DNA from: Vreelandella olivaria
Lineage (GTDB): Bacteria; Pseudomonadota; Gammaproteobacteria; Pseudomonadales; Halomonadaceae
Direction: 5' to 3'
Assembly (NCBI RefSeq): GCF_023507745.1
Contig: NZ_JALPZO010000039.1
Coordinates: 22,703-86,702 of the forward strand
Length of the DNA stretch: 64,000 nucleotides
The notes beneath the pieces were generated by a model. That model saw only the letters and a list, made by a program, of their open reading frames with translations. It ran no database searches and was not told the origin of the DNA. Both the position numbers and the translations under genes were made by a program. Below, one piece after another: positions 57,110-64,000 of the stretch (within the stretch, counting starts at the first letter, position 1; every line of letters begins with the position of its first letter).

Positions 57110-58840
57110 ATGTTTCTAGTCGACAAGCTTATTTTACTTGCCGCAGTACTGCTCTTGGTGGGCATTTTATCGAGCAAACTATCCGCGCGAATCGGCCTTC
57201 CGGTGCTGGTTTTATTCTTAGTCATTGGTATGCTGGCTGGCGAAAGTGGTATTGGCGGAATTGCGTTTGACGATCCTGCCTGGGCCCACGCGCTGGGTAC
57301 CATGGCATTGGCCATGATCCTGTTTGATGGCGGACTACAAACACCTACCTCCTCCATCAAGGCAGTGTGGAAACCAGCCTCGCTACTAGCCACGTTAGGC
57401 GTTCTGGTAACAGCACTTATTACCGGCGTTGCTGCCGCTTATATCCTGGGTTTATCCCTTCTTGAAGGTCTGCTGCTTGGCGCAATTGTCGGCTCCACTG
57501 ATGCTGCTGCTGTATTTTCCTTGCTGCGTAACGCGGGCATTCACATCAACAAACGCCTGAAATCAACATTAGAAATCGAGAGCGCTTCAAACGACCCGAT
57601 GGCTATTTTCTTAACCGTTGGCCTGTTGGAAGTCCTCGTTAACGGTATGGAGCCGGGCGCAGGGTTATTACAACTCTTTGTTGTTCAGATGGGGGTAGGC
57701 GCTTTGGTCGGCATTGGGGTTGGCTGGGCATCGGTCAAACTTATCAACCGTATCCACCTGGTAGCTTCTGGCCTCTATCCCGTGATGGTAGCTGCGTGTG
57801 GTTTCCTCTCTTTCGGTATTTCTGCCAACCTGGGCGGTAGCGGCTTCCTGGCGATCTTCTTAACAGGAGTGGTTATCGGCAACCGCCGTATCGCCTTCCA
57901 GCGCAGCACCTTTTTATTCCATGACGGGCTTGCCTGGTTAAGCCAGATCATCATGTTCGTAATGCTGGGCCTGCTGATCGATCCTCTTTCGCTGCTGGAT
58001 GTCTGGTTTGAAGGGCTTGCCATTGCAGCGGTGCTCATTTTAATAGCCCGCCCGATTGCCGTAGTCCCCATCATGAAGCTATTCGGCTTTAATGCCCGCG
58101 AAACCAGCCTGGTTTCCTGGGTAGGGCTGCGTGGTTCGGTTCCTATTATCCTGGCTATTTTCCCGCTTATGTTTGGTCTTGAAGGAGCTGAACTGATCTT
58201 CAACGTGGTGTTTTTCGTAGTGCTGATCTCAGCCTCTATCCAGGGTACAACGCTGCCTATTGTGGCTCGCAAGCTGAAGCTGACCGAGAAGCCGCCTGCG
58301 CTTCCCGCCGCCAGCCTTGAGATTACCGCACTGGATGAAGTGGATGCCGATATTGTGGAGTACACACTAAGCGAACAGCCACGTGCAGCCGGTCGTCGCC
58401 TTTCACAAATGGCGCTACCTGATACCACGGTGGTGGCGATGATCACGCGAGGTCAAGAGGTTATTCCACCACGCGGTTCCACCGAGTTACAGGCGGGAGA
58501 TCACCTGTTTGTGGTACTGCGCCCAGAAACACGCCCCTTTGTCGATTGTGTATTCTCTGACGCCCCCGACACTGTCAGTAATGACTTTCCCGACCAACCG
58601 TTAAGGTTAAAAGGAAGCACTACTCTTGGCGATTTACGCCATTCTTATGGCTTTGCCATTAATGAGAGTGAGAGTAGTACAACATTGGATGCCCTATTAC
58701 ACTCCAAACTGCCCACGCCGTTAAGCGCAGGTGACACGCTCAAGCTGGATGATGGGATTGACCTTGTAGTGGAAGGCATTCTGGGAGAAAGAGTGACCAC
58801 GGTAGGCTTGACCGTCGCGTCAGAAGGTGAAAATAACTGA
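57110..58840 (+). CDS. cvrA: Potassium/proton antiporter CvrA (NhaP2)
   Basis: A 576-residue cation/proton antiporter with about 12 helices, a C-terminal RCK_C-like domain (QMALPDTTVVAMITRGQEVIPPRG) and a final CorC/HlyC-like domain. Its motifs LAGESGIGG, GSTDAAAVFSLLRNAG and ESASNDPMAIFLT match CvrA/NhaP2, which export K+ in exchange for H+ and control turgor and internal pH. This fits osmotic adjustment in a halophile. AAGGAC precedes the ATG. Confidence 0.93.
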   Translation: MFLVDKLILLAAVLLLVGILSSKLSARIGLPVLVLFLVIGMLAGESGIGGIAFDDPAWAHALGTMALAMILFDGGLQTPTSSIKAVWKPASLLATLGVLVTALITGVAAAYILGLSLLEGLLLGAIVGSTDAAAVFSLLRNAGIHINKRLKSTLEIESASNDPMAIFLTVGLLEVLVNGMEPGAGLLQLFVVQMGVGALVGIGVGWASVKLINRIHLVASGLYPVMVAACGFLSFGISANLGGSGFLAIFLTGVVIGNRRIAFQRSTFLFHDGLAWLSQIIMFVMLGLLIDPLSLLDVWFEGLAIAAVLILIARPIAVVPIMKLFGFNARETSLVSWVGLRGSVPIILAIFPLMFGLEGAELIFNVVFFVVLISASIQGTTLPIVARKLKLTEKPPALPAASLEITALDEVDADIVEYTLSEQPRAAGRRLSQMALPDTTVVAMITRGQEVIPPRGSTELQAGDHLFVVLRPETRPFVDCVFSDAPDTVSNDFPDQPLRLKGSTTLGDLRHSYGFAINESESSTTLDALLHSKLPTPLSAGDTLKLDDGIDLVVEGILGERVTTVGLTVASEGENN

Positions 58841-58849
58841 TACCACACG

Positions 58850-58882
58850 ATGCATAGCCTCAAGTAAGTAGAGGCTATGCAT
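58850..58882. terminator. Terminator after cvrA
   Basis: ATGCATAGCCTC (58850-58861) and its exact complement (58871-58882) form a 12-bp stem with a 9-base loop. A short AT-rich run follows. It lies between convergent genes and can serve both. Confidence 0.75.
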
Positions 58883-58899
58883 TAAATTGCGTTAGCTTG

Positions 58900-59607
58900 C
58901 TAGGCGGCTTCGTAAGCCGCTTTTAAGCGATAAAACTCATCCACGATGGCCGCCATTTCCATGGCATCATAGTCACACAGCCCACTAACCACCAGTTTTT
59001 TAGAGCCAACACCCACCGCCTGCCCCCCCGACTCAATAGAGAACTCCAAGAGAGCCTCCGCCCGTTTACCCTGCACCTCCAGAGAAGATTGGTTAAGGGC
59101 CAGGTCAGGTGAAAAGCCATCTAACCGCTCAAGGGAAAAGCCCATGCTATCGTAGATAACCAATGGGCGTTTGGGGTTGAACATCACCCCATGCTGCTCC
59201 ATTAATGGCTTAAGATAATGTGGAAAGTTTTTACCTGAAAACGCCACATAGCAGCGGGCAAACGCTTCAACAGCGACTTCATCTCGGGTTATTTCACCAC
59301 TGCGAACCACCTGTAGATAACATTTATCGCTCTCATCACACACGTGAAGATCGCCATTTTCTGCTTCACTAAACTTGAGAGGTGTGTCAGCACCTACCAT
59401 ATTGGTGAAGCGAAATTCCATTTGTCGCGACAACCCAAACTTCACAAGCACCAGCGTAAATAGCAGGTCACCAGGTACGCAAAAACGGCGCGCGCCCGGG
59501 TTATGAATTGGATTGTAATCGCCGGCCACACCTTTGGCGAAACGGCTGGCCTGCTCTGCGGAGATCACCACATACTCTCCGCGCTGCGCGTAATAATCCT
59601 TAAACAT
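58900..59607 (-). CDS. DUF3581 family protein
   Basis: A 235-residue DUF3581 protein, recognised by YVVISAEQASRFAKGVAGDYNPIHNP and FCVPGDLLFTLVL. These resemble MaoC/hotdog-fold hydratases, so a thioester-related role is possible. The function is not established. The start at 59607 matches the family's N-terminus (MFKDYYAQRG); in-frame starts up to 210 bases upstream would overlap the divergent AsmA-like gene. Confidence 0.85.
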   Translation of the reverse strand: MFKDYYAQRGEYVVISAEQASRFAKGVAGDYNPIHNPGARRFCVPGDLLFTLVLVKFGLSRQMEFRFTNMVGADTPLKFSEAENGDLHVCDESDKCYLQVVRSGEITRDEVAVEAFARCYVAFSGKNFPHYLKPLMEQHGVMFNPKRPLVIYDSMGFSLERLDGFSPDLALNQSSLEVQGKRAEALLEFSIESGGQAVGVGSKKLVVSGLCDYDAMEMAAIVDEFYRLKAAYEAA

Positions 59608-59715
59608 GGCGTTTGCTGCCTGCCTAGCGTTGAAATCGAAAACCCATAATTGCTCCACGTCACGCATAATGCCATAAAACACGCGCCAACAGGAGGCACC
59701 TGCCTGGAAACCGGT

Positions 59716-62670
59716 ATGACAAACGAGAAACCCACGCGAAAACGCCTGCCACGTGCTCTGCTCATTGCGCTGATAATGACCTTGATGCTCGCGCTCATAT
59801 GGCTGGTTGGCAGCCACTGGTTGTTAAACAGCCAATGGCTGCCACAACGTATTTCACATATTGAAGATGTAGAAGTACGCTGGTCAAATGCGACAAGCCT
59901 GCACCCTGGCCGTTGGGAGGTGGAAAACCTCTACCTTGCCAGGGACGACGATGCATTGCCGATCACCGTGGAAGCCCAGCAGGCAACACTCTCGTTGTCC
60001 TTACTGTCGCTGTTACGCGGCGAACTGCATATCCAGACGCTGGATGCCAACGGCATTCGCCGCCTGACCGTCGGCGATATAGCCCTGGAAGCCGAAGGCC
60101 AGTTGCAGGTAACAGATACGCAGTTCAGTCGCGAAACGCTGGCAGTCCCCTATGTATCACTGGATATTACTCAGGGCCGACTAATACGCCTGACTGACCA
60201 GACCACACTAGTACGCGATATTAACCTCCGCACCACCGCCTCCCTTACAGCGATTGCACCAACGCACGTTCCCAGCGAGCAGCTCACCGCAGAACTGCTT
60301 AGCGCTCTATCGACACAACTTACTATAGATGCTCAAGCAGATGCCTGGGACGTTTTTATGCCCTACCTGGAAGCACTCCCCTGGTTAACCCTGGATGGTC
60401 GCGGTGCCCTGACAGGCGAGTTGACCCTTGAGGGAGGAGAGTTCCAGGCCGGAAGTGAGCTTACTCTGGATGCACCGGCGCTGCGTTTATCCATTGATGA
60501 ACAGCGCCTGCGCGCCCATGAAGAAGAAGCACCACGCTGGCTGATTGCCGACATGCCACCACCGCGCCATACCGCCACAGGTGAAGGCCAGGTGCGTCTG
60601 GCAGTAGAAAACGGCCAACTGCAGTTCGCTACCGATCTGGCTAATGTGGTACTCGCAGACACTCACCCTTATGCCACCAATACCCAACTCAATCTCGCTA
60701 CCAGCATTCCCAACCGACGTCTCGACCGATTGGAACTTCCCACTGGCGCCACCCTTGAGGTCAAGGGAGATATTAGCCGTCTGGATATGCTTGACCGTTA
60801 TCTGGCCCATACCTTTGACGACCAGGGCATTCAGCTTTCCGGGCATGGACATATCGAAGCCAGCTTCACCCTTCGCGATGCCCGCCCTTATCAAGCAATA
60901 CTGGCTATTCAGGCTCCAGAACTTGCCGCTGAGCTGCTTGATTTTGCAGCACGTGGCAGTGGCACCCTGACTGCCCAGCTATCGCCGGAAGAGATGGTCG
61001 ATGCCAGTCTGGTATTTACCGATGCCACGCTTAACCATCACCAGCAAACGCTGCTGGCTGATGCTGATATCACCCTGAATGCCTTTAGCTCAATCGACCC
61101 GGAGCAGGCACGGGAGCATGCGACAGCAACACTGTACTGGCAGGATGCCAGGCTACCGGACATCAGCGTGCTGCAAACGTACCTGGCAGCACTATTGCCT
61201 GATTCGACACCCGTAGAGCTGCTTGGCGGCCTGGCAGCCAGCCACGGGCAACTTACCTTCACCACCGGGCAGCTTAGCGGTGAGATCTCCCTTGCGGGGG
61301 AACAGCTAACCACTCGCTGGCAACACAGCGAGCAAAGCGGCACACTGGAAAGCAATGCCCAACTGACATTAGCCATTCATCAGGCAGCACTGGATGGCAC
61401 AGCCCTGGACATCAGTGGGACACGCCTGCGCTGGCAGGTAGCGGATACCCAGTCACTCGCTGAACGCCTGGAAAGCACCCTCATGCTAAGAGAAGGGCAT
61501 TTCCAACGCCACAATAACATCCCTAGCGGTCGCTTTATCCTCGAAGGGAGTGTTCAACAGCTGGGGTTCCTCAATACCTTCCTGCCTGATGCCCATGGCC
61601 TTGCCCTTTCAGGTAATGGGCAACTGTTCGCCGAAGGCGCCTTTCGTGATGACCGCCTTCTGGCGCCTACCCGCCTGCGGGTGAATGCCAACCAACTGGA
61701 AGTCGCCTTTTTAGACTACCTTGCCACTGGCCGGGGCGAACTCACCGCCCAGCTCGATAGTGCCGAACAGGCCCAGCTTTCGCTTGGCATTCCCCACTTT
61801 TCTCTTATGCGTCAAGACGATGACCGCCCCCACCTGGAAGGCCGTCACTTTGCCTTAACCACGCAAACCGACCGTTTTAGTGATGTGCTCGAATCCCCCG
61901 AGCCCGCCTACTTCACTACCCGCATCGCACTACCGATCACCGAAGTGCCCGACTTTACTCGCTATAACCGCTACCTGCCGGAGAATGCCGGGATTAGCCT
62001 ACTCGGTGGCCAGGCCAGCCTTACCAGCGAATGGCTGTTAGAGGGATTAAATGCCCAGGGGGAAATCACCCTGCGCGCCTTTGGCGCGGATATGGCACTG
62101 CTTGACCAGCAGTTACGGGGCGATGTTGAGCTGCATTTACAGCTCACCGACGGCGATGTGGAGGCACGCCATTTTACAGCCAACGATTCGTTTCTACGCC
62201 TGGAAAATGTATTACGCATGAGCGCAGAAGGCACTCAGGATGCGGGCTGGTGGGTTCAGCTCACCATGGATGAGGCGCAACTGGAGTGGGGAGATCCTGT
62301 TCGGCTAAACAGCCAGCTACGCCTGGCCATGCGGGATACTGGCCTGCTTGCCCGGCTCTTTTTGGCCCGTGCCCGCGAAAACGACTGGTTAGGCAGGCTG
62401 TTAAACGTGCATAACATTAACGGAAGCGCTGAACTGCAGATTAATGGCGAGCGTATCCGGCTGCATAACCTCGCCTTGACCGGGGGCCCACTGCTGATGC
62501 TTTCCGACGTCACACTGGCCGAAAAGAGCGCCAATGGCGCCCTTTATGCCCGCCTTGGCGCATTGGGAATAGGTGTGGAACTGGTCGATAGCGAACCAGC
62601 CTTACGGGTGTTACAGCCACGGCGTTGGTTTGATCGCTGGCGAGAAGCGAATCGCTTTCCCAGACCTTAG
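59716..62670 (+). CDS. Very large AsmA/YdbH-like inner-membrane-anchored protein
   Basis: A 984-residue envelope protein: one N-terminal membrane helix (LLIALIMTLMLALIWLVGSHW) and then a long periplasmic region of repeating beta-rich, AsmA-like units. This matches the AsmA/TamB/YdbH group, whose members form bridge-like channels that carry phospholipids to the outer membrane. The C-terminal region (LLNVHNINGSAELQINGERIRLHNL) recalls the YdbH/dicarboxylate-type end. The start at 59716 is preferred to 59650. Assignment to YdbH specifically is tentative. Confidence 0.75.
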   Translation: MTNEKPTRKRLPRALLIALIMTLMLALIWLVGSHWLLNSQWLPQRISHIEDVEVRWSNATSLHPGRWEVENLYLARDDDALPITVEAQQATLSLSLLSLLRGELHIQTLDANGIRRLTVGDIALEAEGQLQVTDTQFSRETLAVPYVSLDITQGRLIRLTDQTTLVRDINLRTTASLTAIAPTHVPSEQLTAELLSALSTQLTIDAQADAWDVFMPYLEALPWLTLDGRGALTGELTLEGGEFQAGSELTLDAPALRLSIDEQRLRAHEEEAPRWLIADMPPPRHTATGEGQVRLAVENGQLQFATDLANVVLADTHPYATNTQLNLATSIPNRRLDRLELPTGATLEVKGDISRLDMLDRYLAHTFDDQGIQLSGHGHIEASFTLRDARPYQAILAIQAPELAAELLDFAARGSGTLTAQLSPEEMVDASLVFTDATLNHHQQTLLADADITLNAFSSIDPEQAREHATATLYWQDARLPDISVLQTYLAALLPDSTPVELLGGLAASHGQLTFTTGQLSGEISLAGEQLTTRWQHSEQSGTLESNAQLTLAIHQAALDGTALDISGTRLRWQVADTQSLAERLESTLMLREGHFQRHNNIPSGRFILEGSVQQLGFLNTFLPDAHGLALSGNGQLFAEGAFRDDRLLAPTRLRVNANQLEVAFLDYLATGRGELTAQLDSAEQAQLSLGIPHFSLMRQDDDRPHLEGRHFALTTQTDRFSDVLESPEPAYFTTRIALPITEVPDFTRYNRYLPENAGISLLGGQASLTSEWLLEGLNAQGEITLRAFGADMALLDQQLRGDVELHLQLTDGDVEARHFTANDSFLRLENVLRMSAEGTQDAGWWVQLTMDEAQLEWGDPVRLNSQLRLAMRDTGLLARLFLARARENDWLGRLLNVHNINGSAELQINGERIRLHNLALTGGPLLMLSDVTLAEKSANGALYARLGALGIGVELVDSEPALRVLQPRRWFDRWREANRFPRP

Positions 62671-62699
62671 GCCTCATAAGGGTGAAGCCCGGCTGGCAC

Positions 62700-63413
62700 T
62701 TAACGCCGCTTTCTTTCCCGTCGAATCATCCTTACCCGCTCCTTCGCTTTTTCGTGCGTAGAGAGCGGTGCCCCCTCATCGGTGGTTTTTGGGGGTAACG
62801 TTACCCAGGCAAATACCGGCAGCGCAAGGTGCCAATGAATCGCCGCCAGCCGCAGCCCCAAGGTGACCATAAGAGCGGCGGCGATGGTCATGGTAAGCGG
62901 CGCTCCCAGCCCATCTAATGCAACATATACAATGCCACCCGCTATGGCAGCAGTGGCGTATACCTCCTCACGCAGCACCATCGGCACCCGCTGAGCCAGG
63001 ACATCCCGAATCATCCCTCCCGCCACTCCCGTCATCATGCCCATGAGGACGGCCACCAACCCCGACGTACCCAGCAACAGCGCTTTGTGGGTGCCAATAA
63101 CGGTAAATAGTGCCAGCCCAAACGCATCCGCGACCGGCAAAAATCCCCTCGACAGACGGTGGATATAATGAAACCCCACTAACGACACGCCCACCGTGAT
63201 CAGGATGACCCATAAATAGGTGGAATCGGCCACCCAGAATACCGGACGCACACCTAACACCAGATCCCGCAGGGTACCCCCGCCGATGCCTGTCACTGCA
63301 GCCAGCACCAGCATGCCAAAGGGGTCCATCCGCGAGCGGCATGCCAGAATCACGCCCGATAGGGCAAACACAATAACCCCCGCCATATCCAGCCAATAAA
63401 TCACACCCGACAC
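62700..63413 (-). CDS. TRIC/UPF0126 family cation channel-like membrane protein
   Basis: A 237-residue seven-helix membrane protein of the trimeric intracellular cation channel family (UPF0126; YicG/YadS type). The paired glycine-rich motifs GIGGGTLRDLVLG and GVAGGMIRDVLAQ mark its two repeats. It ends in a basic, charged tail of some 30 residues. YicG-like proteins have been linked to glycine or cation fluxes. The start GTG at 63413 has AAGGAG 6 bases upstream, better than a TTG at 63428. A mobile-type repeat starts about 20 bases upstream of the start. Confidence 0.88.
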   Translation of the reverse strand: MSGVIYWLDMAGVIVFALSGVILACRSRMDPFGMLVLAAVTGIGGGTLRDLVLGVRPVFWVADSTYLWVILITVGVSLVGFHYIHRLSRGFLPVADAFGLALFTVIGTHKALLLGTSGLVAVLMGMMTGVAGGMIRDVLAQRVPMVLREEVYATAAIAGGIVYVALDGLGAPLTMTIAAALMVTLGLRLAAIHWHLALPVFAWVTLPPKTTDEGAPLSTHEKAKERVRMIRRERKRR

Positions 63414-63434
63414 ACGGTTCTCCTTCAATATTAT

Positions 63435-63597
63435 CTAGGCTTTGTCTGAAAAGTCGGCGAGCGAAGGCCAGACAAGGCAAAAATCGGCGAAAAGACGGAG
63501 TTTACATACTGTAAATGAGTACTTTGATCGGACTCGCGCACGAGCCGATTTTTAACGCCGTATGGTCGAGCACAGCCAGTTTTCAGACAGAGCCTAG
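63435..63597. mobile_element. MITE-like element with terminal inverted repeats
   Basis: CTAGGCTTTGTCTGAAAA at 63435-63452 is inverted at the other end (63580-63597), with 17 of 18 positions matching. The 163-bp interior holds more nested dyads (AAAAATCGGC/GCCGATTTTT and TTTACA/TGTAAA) and no gene. This is the form of a miniature inverted-repeat transposable element or a mosaic extragenic repeat. From memory it is a common Halomonas intergenic sequence. Both ends carry CTAG, so the target duplication is unclear. Confidence 0.75.
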
Positions 63598-63688
63598 CCT
63601 AAACGGCGATCCCAAAAATGGCAGAGTACCACTATCATCCCCCACTGCCGCGCTTAAATTGTTCAATTTTTAATCACCAAACACCATT

Positions 63689-63731
63689 TTTGTAAGACAT
63701 TGCCGACAAGCTTTGTAAGACATCGCTGACA
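63689..63731 (+). repeat. Tandem 20-bp direct repeats upstream of vgrG
   Basis: TTTGTAAGACATTGCCGACA at 63689-63708 is repeated at 63712-63731 with 18 of 20 bases the same, 23 bases apart. It ends about 84 bases before the vgrG start. It may be a regulator site or a remnant of an insertion-sequence end. Confidence 0.5.
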
Positions 63732-63814
63732 CCTGCCCTTAAGGGGTTGTGCTGGGCTCCTGGCTCGTTATTATCACTGTTTCTCATTAACAGTTGATGA
63801 TTCCAGGAGGGAGC

Positions 63815-64000
63815 ATGGCACTCAGCACGGGACTGCACTTCACCATCACACTGCCCGGCGTGGATGAGATCGCGGTGATCGACTTTACCCACCGGGAAGC
63901 CCTCTCCCAGCCCTTTGAACTCACCGTTAATCTGGCAAGCCGGGACAGCAACCTGGATGCCGCCGAACTGCTGGACCGTGAGGCCTGCTTAACCATCGAC
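63815..64000 (+). CDS. vgrG: Type VI secretion VgrG spike protein, cut by the right edge
   Basis: The first 62 residues of a VgrG (TssI) protein, the spike tip of the type VI secretion system. The N-terminus (LHFTITLPGVDEIAVIDFTHREALSQPFELTVNLAS) matches the gp27-like beginning of VgrG. AGGAGGG lies a few bases before the ATG. The rest, including any C-terminal effector domain and its immunity gene, lies beyond the window. No core type VI gene is in view. Confidence 0.85.
   Translation, partial: MALSTGLHFTITLPGVDEIAVIDFTHREALSQPFELTVNLASRDSNLDAAELLDREACLTID

Noticed and set aside
57775..58446. A 223-codon open frame on the minus strand
   Set aside because: It lies wholly inside cvrA, whose protein is clearly conserved; the opposite frame is Ser/Arg/Thr-rich shadow translation.
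63732..63814. A sigma-54 promoter before vgrG
   Set aside because: TGGC-like sequences are present, but none has GG and GC at ten-base spacing.
1..64000. CRISPR arrays, tRNA or rRNA genes, prophage
   Set aside because: No regular spaced repeats, no cloverleaf-type tRNA sequences and no phage structural or integrase genes were recognised. The structured repeats at 43.9 and 63.5 kb are single units.

Overview
The window looks like chromosomal DNA of a moderately halophilic gammaproteobacterium, most likely a Halomonas-type member of the Halomonadaceae. The pointers are the gene content (Mqo-type malate oxidation, TAXI-TRAP transport, CvrA-type antiporter, two transglutaminase/ATP-grasp/alpha-E gene sets), several acidic proteins, and two structured intergenic elements that I recall, unverified, as Halomonas-type repeats. 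No rRNA, tRNA, CRISPR array, prophage or transposase gene was found. Genes are dense and alternate in strand in short operons.

Layout. 1-5.6 kb: a membrane GGDEF-EAL protein translationally coupled to a small cut-off upstream gene, a small membrane protein, and divergent nfsA and OsmC genes. 5.6-13.2 kb: the most interesting block. An ABC importer with a NifA-like sigma-54 activator at the end of its operon lies divergent from an acyl-CoA-dehydrogenase-fold oxidoreductase and a rubredoxin/rubredoxin-reductase fusion. The shared control region has a good -24/-12 promoter facing each way and a dyad midway between them. This reads as an inducible, RpoN-dependent uptake and oxidation system for an unidentified small compound. 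13.2-28.2 kb: a phosphoesterase, a DgcN-like/PLP racemase pair, a methyltransferase, two chemoreceptors, a zinc alcohol dehydrogenase, a glyoxalase-fold protein, a LysR regulator, malate:quinone oxidoreductase, small proteins and a DJ-1/PfpI protein.

28.3-40.0 kb: a catabolic region with flavin reductase, aconitase-family hydratase and GntR regulator in one operon, opposed by a LysR regulator, TAXI-TRAP binding protein, fused TRAP permease and 2-hydroxyacid dehydrogenase. After arfB and a DUF1289 gene come a zinc-less MDR oxidoreductase and a proline-racemase-fold protein whose two catalytic cysteines are replaced. Together they suggest uptake and degradation of an organic acid I cannot name. 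40.1-46.9 kb: NnrU, a TPP-riboswitch-controlled sodium symporter (ThiV type), an AhpD-like protein, an unknown gene, a nested-inverted-repeat element, mmsA behind a strong palindromic operator, and a zinc-ribbon metallopeptidase.

46.9-56.5 kb: two divergent sets of the transglutaminase / circularly permuted ATP-grasp / alpha-E system. One has ATP-grasp and alpha-E as separate genes, the other as one fused gene flanked by two transglutaminases. 56.6-64 kb: a small membrane protein, CvrA antiporter, a DUF3581 protein, a very large AsmA/YdbH-like envelope protein, a TRIC/UPF0126 channel, a 163-bp MITE-like element, and the beginning of a type VI secretion vgrG cut by the window end.
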